The notes under the pieces were generated by a model. The model saw nothing but the letters and a program-made list of their open reading frames with translations. It made no database searches and was not told the origin of the DNA. A stretch of DNA of 64,000 bases from Arthrobacter sp. Leaf337. GTDB lineage: Bacteria; Actinomycetota; Actinomycetes; Actinomycetales; Micrococcaceae. The translations under genes and the position numbers were made by a program. Position 1 is the stretch's first letter, and each line of letters begins with the position of its first letter. The DNA is taken from positions 1-64,000 of the forward strand of contig NZ_LMPC01000029.1 in the NCBI RefSeq assembly GCF_001423745.1, given 5' to 3'. Below, piece after piece: positions 1-10,304 of the stretch.

Positions 1-42
1 CTCTGCGCGATTTCGATGCGGCAACGAAACATCTTCTCGCTG

Positions 43-149
43 ATGCCTTAAGTGAAGTGAGACACGCCGCACCAATGCCTTAAGTGTGGTGAGACAGAAA
101 CCGCCAATGCATCATCTGTAGTGAGATTGCCTCAACTTAGATGAGACAG
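43..149 (-). mobile_element. Probable end of an IS21-type insertion sequence (multiple terminal repeats)
   Basis: A 22-nt motif, ATGCCTTAAGTGnnGTGAGACA, occurs at 43-64 and 75-96, with a degenerate copy at 107-128, all spaced exactly 32 nt. A fourth partial copy ends in ATGAGACAG at 141-149. Read on the minus strand the block begins TGTCTCAT at 149 and repeats TGTCTCAC inwards. Several phased repeats next to a TG-starting terminus is the layout of IS21-family ends (known for the family). The transposase genes would lie left of the window, so only the end can be proposed. Confidence 0.45.
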
Positions 150-175
150 GACAACCGGATAGTCGACGAACGCAC

Positions 176-205
176 ATCCTGATCCCGCAGATCCTGATCC
201 CGCGG
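176..205. repeat. 15-bp tandem duplication
   Basis: ATCCTGATCCCGCAG at 176-190 is followed at once by ATCCTGATCCCGCGG at 191-205, 14 of 15 bases identical. It lies between the presumed IS end and the candidate dif site. It could be a local slippage duplication; no function is evident. Confidence 0.7.
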
Positions 206-226
206 GGGATGCCCAAATTCCGAACT

Positions 227-254
227 ACTTTACATAATGTAGATTATCGGCGTT
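227..254 (-). other. dif: Candidate chromosomal dif site (XerCD recombination site)
   Basis: On the minus strand these 28 bases read as an 11-bp left arm AACGCCGATAA, a 6-bp centre TCTACA and an 11-bp right arm TTATGTAAAGT. Compared from memory with E. coli dif, 19 of 28 bases agree; the right (XerD) arm differs from that of B. subtilis dif at one base. The centre has the usual 6-bp length. The site is in non-coding DNA. Most genes in the window are on the minus strand, i.e. directed towards this site, as expected if replication runs leftwards to a terminus here. The rest of 206-373 shows nothing recognisable. Confidence 0.7.
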
Positions 255-373
255 ATAGGGGAGAAGTCCGGCCAGGCGAGAGGGGGCCTGTTTTCCGCCC
301 GTTTTCCGTGTCGTGGTTACGGCTGATCGTGCCGTGCTTAAACCGCGTTCCGTTCACCCTGAAGCTCGGACGT

Positions 374-2764
<2,391 letters not shown>

Positions 2765-2858
2765 CGTCTCTCCATCTGCTCATCGGGGCCGCCTCGTGGC
2801 ATTCGCCGGGCGGTCACCTGGCTCAATCTAACCAGCCTCTAGGGGTCCGCCGGGCTTC

Positions 2859-2872
2859 CTACCGTATGGTAG
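2859..2872. promoter_or_regulatory. Operator-like palindrome between divergent uvrA-like and PKS genes
   Basis: CTACCGTATGGTAG has 5-bp inverted arms (CTACC/GGTAG) around a 4-bp centre. It sits in the 148-bp gap between the divergently transcribed UvrA-like ATPase and type III PKS, so one regulator could act on both. No regulator gene adjoins it inside the window. Confidence 0.4.
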
Positions 2873-2912
2873 CCACCATTGTCTTAAGGCGAAAGCTCAC
2901 TGAGAATGAACC

Positions 2913-4124
2913 ATGACGGTCTACCTGAGGTCCCTGGAAACTGCTGTCCCGCCCACCGTACTCATTCAGTCCGAGGCCCGTGATGTGTTTGCTGCCCAGC
3001 CGGGGCTGACCAGGCTGGGGTCGCGGCTCGTGAACACCTGTTTTGATTCCGCCGCCATCGACACCCGCCATACTGCCGTCACGGAGCTGACCAAAGAGAG
3101 CCGTGCCGACGATCCACAATTTTTTGACCCCGATACCGGCCTGGTACTGAGTCCCAGTACGAAGGTCAGGAACGACATCTTCGGCCGCGAAGCCACCAAA
3201 CTCTTCGTGGAGGCTGCCAAAGCCGCGCTTGATGCCTGTCCCGGCGTCGAGTCAGCTGATATCACCCATCTGGTCACGGTCTCGTGCACCGGTTTCTTCA
3301 ACCCGGGTCCTGACTACAAAATCGTCCGCGCACTGGGCCTTAACCCGGCTGTGCAGCGCTACCACCTTGGCTTCATGGGCTGTTACGCGGCTTTTCCGGC
3401 CTTGCGTGCCGCCAAATCCTTCTGCGAGGCGGACCCCGACGCCGTGGTCCTGGTGGTCTGCGCCGAGCTCTGTTCGCTCCACGTCCGCACCTCCAACGAC
3501 CCCGACACCATCATGGGCTCGGCCCTGTTTGCGGACGGCGCCGCTGCCGCGGTCGTCTCGGCCCGGGACATCCCCGACGGCAACCCCCTGCTGCGGCTGG
3601 ACCACTTCGAGACTGTGCTCACTCCGGTCGGCGAGGAATCCATGGCATGGAACATCGGCGACGAAGGCTTCGAGATGGTGCTGGGCAACTACGTCCCCCA
3701 CATCATTGACGACCACATCATCGGCGCACTGGAGCCGCTGCTTGCGCGCGACGAATCCCTGCGGGGACTCCCCTACCGGGACATCACCCACTGGGCCATC
3801 CACCCCGGCGGGCGGAGCATCCTGGACAAGGTGCAGTCCCGGCTTGAGCTCACGGACGAGCAGCTGGTTCCTGCCCGGGAAACCCTCCGCAAATTCGGCA
3901 ACATGAGCAGCGCCACGGTGCTTTTTGTCCTCAAGCACATCGCCGGACTCCCGCCGCAGGACGGCGACGAACGCATCTGTTCGATGGCGTTCGGGCCGGG
4001 GCTCACGGTGGAAACGGCGATGTTCACCAAGGTGCGTGCACCGCTCGCAGGATCTTCACCCGAGGCAGCCGGGGAGTCCTCAGTACTGCCTGCTGCAGCA
4101 CGGACAGAGCCGTCGCTCCTCTGA
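2913..4124 (+). CDS. Type III polyketide synthase (chalcone/stilbene synthase-like)
   Basis: The 403-residue protein carries the type III PKS catalytic triad: Cys125 in TVSCTGFFNPGPDY, His297 in WAIHPGG and Asn330 in GNMSSATVLF, plus the C-terminal GPGLTVETA motif near residue 370. Such enzymes are cytosolic homodimers that extend a CoA-bound starter with malonyl-CoA and cyclise the product to a resorcinol, pyrone or naphthol. The last ~30 residues are a low-complexity tail rich in Ala and Ser. The stop (TGA 4122-4124) overlaps the next gene's ATG by one base, so it is translationally coupled to a methyltransferase and then a flavin monooxygenase. The starter unit cannot be read from sequence; a fatty-acyl starter is inferred from the similar phenolic-lipid operons of Streptomyces. 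Confidence 0.93.
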   Translation: MTVYLRSLETAVPPTVLIQSEARDVFAAQPGLTRLGSRLVNTCFDSAAIDTRHTAVTELTKESRADDPQFFDPDTGLVLSPSTKVRNDIFGREATKLFVEAAKAALDACPGVESADITHLVTVSCTGFFNPGPDYKIVRALGLNPAVQRYHLGFMGCYAAFPALRAAKSFCEADPDAVVLVVCAELCSLHVRTSNDPDTIMGSALFADGAAAAVVSARDIPDGNPLLRLDHFETVLTPVGEESMAWNIGDEGFEMVLGNYVPHIIDDHIIGALEPLLARDESLRGLPYRDITHWAIHPGGRSILDKVQSRLELTDEQLVPARETLRKFGNMSSATVLFVLKHIAGLPPQDGDERICSMAFGPGLTVETAMFTKVRAPLAGSSPEAAGESSVLPAAARTEPSLL

Positions 4125-4849
4125 TGGCAGCCCGTTTGATGGCTGGCTCGGGATGGCTGCGCGAGCGGGACGTCCACGCCCTTGAGGAAATGGACCGTCC
4201 CGGCTGTGATCCGGCGCGGCTGGACCGCACGTACGCGCAGTTTTCCGTGGTGAACAGGGCCATTGCCGGGTGGCGCGGAATCTACCGGACCCATCTCAGG
4301 CCCGTTCTCTCAGCCACAGAAGTGACGACGTTGCTGGACATCGGCTGCGGCGGCGGGGACGTGCCCGTAATGTTGGCGGCGTGGGCGGCCAGGGACCGGC
4401 GGAGGGTGGAGATCACGGCCATTGATCCGGATCGCCGGGCCTTCGAGTTCGCCCTGCGCCGCAGGCGCGTCGACGGCGTGACGTTCCGGCAGGCGTCAAC
4501 TGCCGGCCTGGTAGCCGAGGGACAGCGCTACGACGTCGTCCTGTCCAATCACGTCCTGCACCACCTGGACACAGTTGAACTACCGCAGTTCCTTGCCGAA
4601 TCGGCGCTGCTATCCCGCGGCCACGTCCTCCACAACGACATTCGCCGCAGCCCCGCCGCGTACGCGCTGTTCTACGCCGTTTCGTGGCCGTTTCCCGGAT
4701 CCTTCATCAGGGACGACGGGCTGACGTCCATCCGCCGCAGCTACACGGCGGCGGAACTCCAGGCTGCCGCTCCCCCGGGCTGGGCCGTTGCGCCCCGTTT
4801 CCCCTTCCGCAACCTGCTCACTCTGGACCGGACCAATCGCGGTGATTGA
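4124..4849 (+). CDS. Class I SAM-dependent methyltransferase of the PKS operon
   Basis: The 241-residue protein has a Rossmann SAM-binding motif LLDIGCGGGDV at residues 70-80, an acidic ribose-binding segment (ITAIDPDRRAF) after the second strand, and LSNHVLHHL, typical of small-molecule UbiE-like methyltransferases. Its start overlaps the PKS stop and its stop lies inside the next gene. The context suggests O- or C-methylation of the polyketide ring or of a quinone made from it. In the Streptomyces srs operon the equivalent step is done by a membrane isoprenylcysteine-methyltransferase-like enzyme, so this operon uses a different enzyme class. Substrate is inferred from position only. Confidence 0.85.
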   Translation: MAARLMAGSGWLRERDVHALEEMDRPGCDPARLDRTYAQFSVVNRAIAGWRGIYRTHLRPVLSATEVTTLLDIGCGGGDVPVMLAAWAARDRRRVEITAIDPDRRAFEFALRRRRVDGVTFRQASTAGLVAEGQRYDVVLSNHVLHHLDTVELPQFLAESALLSRGHVLHNDIRRSPAAYALFYAVSWPFPGSFIRDDGLTSIRRSYTAAELQAAAPPGWAVAPRFPFRNLLTLDRTNRGD

Positions 4850-5996
4850 CGTCGTCGTGGTGGGCGGCGGGCCGGTGGGGATGTTCCTGGCGGCCCTCCT
4901 GCTGCAGCACGGAGTGTCGGTCCGGATCCTGGAACAGCGCGCGGAGCCCAACGCCCACTCCCGCGCCATCGGCATCCAACCCCCGTCGCTGGAAGCCCTC
5001 GACTGCATCGGCGTAGCGTCCGGCCTGGTAGCCGAGGGCGTCCGGATCCGCCGCGGAGTTGCCATCGGGGGCGGCGTGGAAGTGGCGGGAATGTCCTTCG
5101 ACTCAGTGTCCCGGCGCTACCCGTTCGTGTTGTCCGTTCCGCAGGCGCGAACGGAAGCCGCCCTGGAACGGCGCGTCCGGGAGCTGGACTGCGGCGCGCT
5201 TCTCCGCGGCGCAACCGTGACTCGAATTCACGACGACGGGACGTCAGTTGCGGTGGACGTCCTCACCGCCGGCGGGGAATCCAGGATTCATGCGTCCCTG
5301 GCAGTGGCCGCGGACGGGGTGCGCTCCACTGTCCGCCAGTTGCTGGACGCCCCCGCCCGGCTGAAGGTGTATGGCGACAGGTACCTGATGGGAGACTTCG
5401 CCGACAACACGGCGTTCGGCCCGGACGCAGCCCTTTTCCTGGAAACCGCCGGCATCGTGGAGTCCTTTCCGCTGCCGGGCGGAGTGCGGCGTTGGGTGGC
5501 CAGATTGCCGGGCGCCCTGGTCGCTGCTGGCGCTATTCCGGGTGCGCCGACTCCCGGCAGCCTGGCGCGGATCGTGCAGGAGCGGACCGGGATCGCGGTC
5601 GACGCTGGCACCAATTCGATGCTGAGCAGCTTCGGCGCCCGTACCCGGCTGGTGGAGCGCATGGTCCACGGGAGGATCACGGTCATCGGTGACGCCGCCC
5701 ACGAAATCAGCCCCATCGGCGGCCAGGGCATGAACCTGGGCTGGCTGGATGCTGCTGAACTGGTGCCGGTCATCCTCCGCCGGCTGGCGCGGACCGGGCT
5801 GGAGCGGGATCTCCGGTCGTTTGAAGGTCACAGGCTGCGGGCGGCCGCTAAGGCTGCCCGGCAGGCAGAAATCAACATGGCGCTGGGCAGGCCGTTGGCG
5901 CATCCGTGGTGGACAGTCCGGAACCGGCTGATCGGATCTGCGGCGGGCGTGCCGGCGGTCAATTCACGCGTGGCCGCCCGGTTCACCATGCACTAG
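4842..5996 (+). CDS. FAD-dependent aromatic monooxygenase of the PKS operon
   Basis: From the GTG at 4842 the protein is 384 residues and opens directly with the FAD-binding strand IDVVVVGGGPVGMF. An upstream ATG at 4788 would add 18 poorly conserved residues inside the methyltransferase gene, so the GTG (8-nt overlap) is preferred. Other group A flavin hydroxylase features are AVAADGVRSTVR and the late GDAAHEISPIGGQGMNLG, which binds the FAD ribityl chain. Family members hydroxylate phenols with NAD(P)H and O2. Third in the operon, it probably oxidises the type III PKS product, for example a resorcinol to a hydroxyquinol or quinone. Confidence 0.87.
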   Translation: MIDVVVVGGGPVGMFLAALLLQHGVSVRILEQRAEPNAHSRAIGIQPPSLEALDCIGVASGLVAEGVRIRRGVAIGGGVEVAGMSFDSVSRRYPFVLSVPQARTEAALERRVRELDCGALLRGATVTRIHDDGTSVAVDVLTAGGESRIHASLAVAADGVRSTVRQLLDAPARLKVYGDRYLMGDFADNTAFGPDAALFLETAGIVESFPLPGGVRRWVARLPGALVAAGAIPGAPTPGSLARIVQERTGIAVDAGTNSMLSSFGARTRLVERMVHGRITVIGDAAHEISPIGGQGMNLGWLDAAELVPVILRRLARTGLERDLRSFEGHRLRAAAKAARQAEINMALGRPLAHPWWTVRNRLIGSAAGVPAVNSRVAARFTMH

Positions 5997-6018
5997 CGCA
6001 GTTCACCGCCGCAGCGGA

Positions 6019-6450
6019 CTACTCCGCACCTGCCGGGTCCGCCTCTGAATCACTGCCGAAGTAGCAGTCGTAACTGTCCTGACTGGTGATTCTTCCGTCG
6101 CGGACCTCGAAGACCGATGTGGTGCGGGCCCGGATCGTATCGCCGGCGTCCCAGTAGCGCAGGTCCATCAGCAGCGTGGCCGACCAGTCCGCTTCCAGGA
6201 CCACGCGGCCTCCTTCGCATGTGGTCCGCCGGACGTCGAAACGCTGCCCGGACACCACCTGGCGGCTCTGATCCGCCCCCGCCAGCACCTGCGCACGGCT
6301 GCGAGTGGACCCTTCCGGCGCGAGCAGGTGCGGCGCTTCAGCCAGCGTGAAGTCCTCGGCCAGGAAGCTGTCCACTTCAGCGGCGCCGCCGCCGGCCTCA
6401 ATGGCGCGGACAAATCCAAGGACACAGTTGAGCGGGGTCTGTTCGGTCAT
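6019..6450 (-). CDS. NTF2/SnoaL-like fold protein
   Basis: A protein of about 143 residues from the ATG at 6450 (MTEQTPLN); an in-frame ATG at 6468 would add six residues, and neither has a clear ribosome site. The pattern FVRAIEAGG, FLAEDFTLAEAP, a central FDVRRTTCEGGRVVLEADW and the end SVFEVRDGRITSQDSYDCYF is typical of the SnoaL/NTF2-like alpha+beta barrel. The fold serves small isomerases, cyclases and ligand-binding proteins, so function cannot be assigned. It is convergent with the flavin monooxygenase, 22 bp away, and could be related to that pathway, but nothing shows it. Confidence 0.7.
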   Translation of the reverse strand: MTEQTPLNCVLGFVRAIEAGGGAAEVDSFLAEDFTLAEAPHLLAPEGSTRSRAQVLAGADQSRQVVSGQRFDVRRTTCEGGRVVLEADWSATLLMDLRYWDAGDTIRARTTSVFEVRDGRITSQDSYDCYFGSDSEADPAGAE

Positions 6451-6508
6451 GGAACGAGGGTAGCCCATGGCCAGGCGCCCGGATTCAACGGGCCTTTAGA
6501 CTGCTGGC

Positions 6509-7420
6509 ATGGACGGCGCAGCGCAAGGGAAGCGACGATGGTCAGCAACAGCCGCCGTCGTACTCGCTGCTGCGGTGGCAGTTCCGGCGCTGCAGGGCTG
6601 CAGCACGGAGGCGGCGGTGGCCGCTCCGTTGACGGCGGAACTCAACCAGTTCAGGGACAACTACGGCAGGCAGATCATCGAGATCCAGCTCAGCAACACC
6701 TCGTCCGTGCCGCTAACGGTCTTCAGTGCTGAGGTGTCCAGTTCCCTGTTCCCGGCGGGCACATCCTGGCGGGCAATGCCGGAGGGCACCGAAGTGCCGC
6801 CGGGCCAGACAAAAAGCCTGCCGGCCATGCTGCCGGCGCCAGCCTGCGGCAGCCCTGGGGCGGATGCCGACGCAGATACCTCGGCGGGCGCGGCGGCGGC
6901 GGAGGTAGAGGTGTCCTTCCGCCAGGGCTCTATATCCAGCGACGTGCGTTTGCCGGCAGCGGACCCCTTCGGAGTCCTGCCACGGAACCGCGCTGAACTC
7001 TGCCTTGCGCAGGACGCCGGGCGCATCGCCCGGATGGATCTCGCCCCGGAACTGGAGGTTGCGGCGGACGGCCGGACCGCCGTCGTACGCCTTCAAGTGA
7101 CGCCCCGCGCGGCCGAAGCCGGGACACCGCGCACCCTGACCATCGAAAGCATCGAGGGCACCACCCTTCTCGCCGAAGCCCCGAACAGTCCGTGGCCGCG
7201 CGGAGTCATGGTTGCTGCCGGCGGGAGCCCCGGCGAGTTCCGGCTCCGGTTCCGCCCCGCCCGCTGCGATCCGCATGCCGTCGCTGAAGACAAGGTGGGA
7301 ACCCTGCTGCCCCTGCGCCTTGATGTCGGCGGACGGCGCGGCGTGTTCAAGGTTCCTGCCGGTGCCGCCCTGACGGGCCGGATCCACGCGTTCGTCACGG
7401 CGGCCTGCACAGCGCACTAG
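6509..7420 (+). CDS. Putative secreted lipoprotein, unknown function
   Basis: The 303-residue protein starts with a positively charged N-region (GKRRW), a hydrophobic stretch AAVVLAAAVAVPAL and a lipobox LQGC with Cys near residue 31, so it is likely lipid-anchored outside the membrane. The rest is rich in beta-type segments and describes no family I recognise. Four later cysteines may form disulfides. It ends ten bases before the peptide deformylase gene, so the two are probably cotranscribed. Confidence 0.7.
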   Translation: MDGAAQGKRRWSATAAVVLAAAVAVPALQGCSTEAAVAAPLTAELNQFRDNYGRQIIEIQLSNTSSVPLTVFSAEVSSSLFPAGTSWRAMPEGTEVPPGQTKSLPAMLPAPACGSPGADADADTSAGAAAAEVEVSFRQGSISSDVRLPAADPFGVLPRNRAELCLAQDAGRIARMDLAPELEVAADGRTAVVRLQVTPRAAEAGTPRTLTIESIEGTTLLAEAPNSPWPRGVMVAAGGSPGEFRLRFRPARCDPHAVAEDKVGTLLPLRLDVGGRRGVFKVPAGAALTGRIHAFVTAACTAH

Positions 7421-7429
7421 GCTTTTCCC

Positions 7430-8101
7430 ATGCTTCACGTCGCGAACCCCACCCCGTTCAGCAACGCCCGGATCAGGGAAACCGTCCAGGAGATCCTCGC
7501 CGCCGGGGTGCTTCCGCCCATTGTGCAGGCCGGCCATCCGGTGCTCCGGCAGCTCGCTGCACCGTACGACGGCCAGCTGAACAGCGCCGAACTCGCGGCG
7601 CTCATCGCGCTGATGCGTGAGGTGATGCATGACGCGCCCGGGGTCGGCCTGGCGGCCCCGCAGCTGGGCATTCCCCTGCAGCTCGCCGTCCTCGAGGACC
7701 AGTACGACGTCGACGCCGACATTGCCGCTGTCAGAAACCGGACACCGCTGGAGTTCTTTGCGGTCATCAACCCGAGCTATTCCCCAGTGGGGACCGGCGC
7801 CGCGGCCTTCTACGAAGGTTGCCTTTCGCTCCAAGGCCTGCAGGCCGTGGTGTCGCGGCACGAGTCAGTGCGCCTCGACTTTACCGACGCAACCGGAACC
7901 ACGCTGCAGCGGGATTTCTCCGGCTGGCAGGCGCGTATCGTCCAGCACGAGACGGACCATCTGCAGGGAGTGCTCTACATCGACAAAGCCGAGCTGCGCT
8001 CCCTCAGCAACAACGCGGAATACGGTGCGCGGTGGGCCCACCCGGACATTGGCCTCGCCCGGCAGGAGCTGGGCTTCCTGCCGGACGAACCCGCGGACTA
8101 G
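7430..8101 (+). CDS. def: Peptide deformylase
   Basis: Removes the formyl group from the initiator methionine of new proteins. All three family motifs are present in order: GVGLAAPQLGIP (motif 1), EGCLSL (motif 2, metal-binding Cys) and QHETDHLQG (motif 3, HExxH-type with two metal-binding His and the catalytic Glu). At 223 residues it is longer than the E. coli enzyme, with an N-terminal extension of about 40 residues common in actinobacterial copies. It is not beside fmt, so it may be one of several deformylases. Its TAG stop interlocks with the stop of the convergent S9 peptidase gene. Confidence 0.96.
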   Translation: MLHVANPTPFSNARIRETVQEILAAGVLPPIVQAGHPVLRQLAAPYDGQLNSAELAALIALMREVMHDAPGVGLAAPQLGIPLQLAVLEDQYDVDADIAAVRNRTPLEFFAVINPSYSPVGTGAAAFYEGCLSLQGLQAVVSRHESVRLDFTDATGTTLQRDFSGWQARIVQHETDHLQGVLYIDKAELRSLSNNAEYGARWAHPDIGLARQELGFLPDEPAD

Positions 8102-10182
8102 GGGTTGGCCCGGGTGGGCAGGTAGCGGGACCACCAGCGCAGGATTTCCTCGAAGCGCTGCTTCCGGTGGTGCGGGGTGCCGGACCGGGACAGCTCGTGG
8201 TTTTCGCCCGGGAAGACAAGGAACGCAGCGTCCACACCCTGCTGCTTCAGTGCCGTGAAATATCGCTGGCCCTGTTCCACCGGGCAGCGGAGGTCTTCTT
8301 CACTGTGGATGACCAGCGACGGCGTGCGGACGTTGCGGACGGTGGCCATGGGGCTTTGGGCGGCCATCTGTTCCGCTGAACTTCCGGTGTATTCGCCGCC
8401 GAAGAACCAGCCGATATCCGAGGAGCCGACGAAACTGACCGGATCGAGGAATCCGCGCTCCACGATGGCCGCTTTGAAACGGTGGTCCTGGCTGATGGTC
8501 CACGCCGTGAGGTATCCCCCGTAGGAACCTCCCATGATCCCGAGCGAACCGCCGTCGAGCTCCTGGAACTTTGCCAGCGCGCCGTCGAGGAAGGACAGGA
8601 CGTCCAGCATGTCCACGGTTCCCATCTTTTCCTTGATGGCACGCCCGTGGGCCTGGCCGTAACCGGCAGAGCCGCGGGGGTTGCACATGAGCACCGCGTA
8701 GCCGGCCGCGGCGTAGACCTGGGCTTCGTCGAACAGGGCCACGGTGTACTGCGAGAAAGGCCCGCCGTGGATGTTGAGCAGGACGGGGTGCGGACCTTTT
8801 CCGGGCGGCAGCACCAGCCAGCCGTGGACCGGGTAGCCGTCAGCCGCATCGAAGGTCAGTTCCCGGGGCTCAATAATCTCGGCCTGAAGCCGCAATTCGG
8901 CCGAAAAATCCGTCAACAGCCTCAGCTGGCCGCCCTCCAGCGCCGCGACGTCCCCCGCTGTGGCGGCGTCGCAGAGGCTGACGAACAGTGAGCCGCCCGC
9001 GGACGCAGCGCCTGTGACGACCCGGTCTCCGTGGACCAGCAGCGAGTGGTTGCCTGTTGCTCCAAACTCGAGCAACTCAACCGTTCCCTGCGCGTTGTTC
9101 AGGAGCAGTACCGAATCAGGGCCGCGGAGCTCCAGTCCCCCCGAGCCTCCGGCAAGGTCCATCATTTCCACGTCGCTGAGGACGCTGGCGTCGCCGCCTT
9201 CCGCCGGCATCACGTACAGGGCCGTATTCCGTGCCACAAAGTCCTGGCCGGACTCGCCGAGTTCCTGGGCGGTGTAGAATAGCCACTTCCCGTTCCTGGA
9301 CTGGCGTGCGGCACCGACCGTCTGGCGCCCGCTGTTGGCGGCTTTGATGGATACCGGCTCACCGCCCGAGGCTGCCACCCGGTACACACCGGCTTCCAGA
9401 TCACGGTCACTGCCTTCGTGAAGGGCGGCAACGAAGTACACGGATTGTCCGTCCGCGCTGAACGATTCACCGCTGTGGTCTGCCGCGGCAAAGGTCAGTT
9501 GCCGCGCGGCCGGGAGCAGTTCGCTCGCCGCCGCATGGGCTGCGGCTTCGCGGGCGTCGGCGTCTGCCGCCGGACCGGGGCCCGCCGCCGGATCTTTCGC
9601 TGCGGGCTTGCGGGCCTTCAGCGCCCGGCCAACCGGCGCCACGCGCGGTTCGTCGTCCAGTTCGGGGACCTCCACGATGAAGAGCTGGAGGGGCTTGTCC
9701 GCCGTATACCCGACACCGTTCATCCGGTATTTGTAGTCCGTGATCAGCCTTGCGTCCTCAGCACCGGCGGATACGCCGTCCAGCGTGCCGTACCGGCCGT
9801 CGTCGGGCGTTCTGGCGCCGAAGACAATGCTGCGCGAATCGGGAGACCACGCAAAGGATGAGACGCCGAGCTTGGCGTTGGTCAGGACCTGCGGTTCGCC
9901 GCCGGCCGCCTCCACGACGTGAAGCTGCGGCCTCCCGCCTGCCGTCGCGCGCAGGAACGCCAGCACCAGCCCGTCCGGCGAAAAAGCCGGGGCAGTGTCG
10001 CGGAAACCGCGGGTCAGCCGGCGGGGCAGCTTCTCCGGATCCAGCGGCACGGTCCAGAGCTGGCCCACGTAGGTGTCGGCGTCGAAATCGGGGCGGACCA
10101 CCGAAACCACGGCCCGGCTGCCGTCAGGGTGGACGGCGGGGGCGGAAACGGACTTCAGCAGGGGCAGATGTTCAGGCTTCAC
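8098..10182 (-). CDS. S9 family prolyl oligopeptidase / acyl-peptide hydrolase
   Basis: The C-terminal third is an alpha/beta hydrolase with nucleophile Ser in GGSYGGYLTA, a catalytic Asp in HSEEDLRCP and His in GENHELSRSG; the N-terminal two thirds repeat beta-propeller blades (AVVSV, LAFLRATA, SFAWSPDSRSIVFG). This is the layout of S9C acyl-aminoacyl peptidases and dipeptidyl peptidases, cytosolic enzymes acting on short peptides. I place the start at the GTG at 10182 (MKPEHLPLL); an upstream GTG at 10227 would add 15 residues that look non-coding. No signal peptide is seen. The gene is alone on its strand. Confidence 0.92.
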   Translation of the reverse strand: MKPEHLPLLKSVSAPAVHPDGSRAVVSVVRPDFDADTYVGQLWTVPLDPEKLPRRLTRGFRDTAPAFSPDGLVLAFLRATAGGRPQLHVVEAAGGEPQVLTNAKLGVSSFAWSPDSRSIVFGARTPDDGRYGTLDGVSAGAEDARLITDYKYRMNGVGYTADKPLQLFIVEVPELDDEPRVAPVGRALKARKPAAKDPAAGPGPAADADAREAAAHAAASELLPAARQLTFAAADHSGESFSADGQSVYFVAALHEGSDRDLEAGVYRVAASGGEPVSIKAANSGRQTVGAARQSRNGKWLFYTAQELGESGQDFVARNTALYVMPAEGGDASVLSDVEMMDLAGGSGGLELRGPDSVLLLNNAQGTVELLEFGATGNHSLLVHGDRVVTGAASAGGSLFVSLCDAATAGDVAALEGGQLRLLTDFSAELRLQAEIIEPRELTFDAADGYPVHGWLVLPPGKGPHPVLLNIHGGPFSQYTVALFDEAQVYAAAGYAVLMCNPRGSAGYGQAHGRAIKEKMGTVDMLDVLSFLDGALAKFQELDGGSLGIMGGSYGGYLTAWTISQDHRFKAAIVERGFLDPVSFVGSSDIGWFFGGEYTGSSAEQMAAQSPMATVRNVRTPSLVIHSEEDLRCPVEQGQRYFTALKQQGVDAAFLVFPGENHELSRSGTPHHRKQRFEEILRWWSRYLPTRANP

Positions 10183-10304
10183 GCCTGTGAGCCTAACGGC
10201 TCCCGCATGACCTGTGAAATAACTCACGCCGCGCTCGGTCGCGGTGCTTCAGGCCGTGGGGCGCCGGGGACGGCGACCCCCGCCGCGGCCCTAGGATTGG
10301 GTGC

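Noticed and set aside
43..128. CRISPR-like periodic repeats (three copies at 32-nt spacing)
   Set aside because: Only three copies, one badly degenerate, with a 22-nt unit and 10-nt gaps too short to be spacers; an IS end explains them better.
4788..4841. Upstream ATG start for the flavin monooxygenase
   Set aside because: Adds 18 residues before the FAD-binding strand inside the methyltransferase gene; the GTG at 4842 gives the standard N-terminus.
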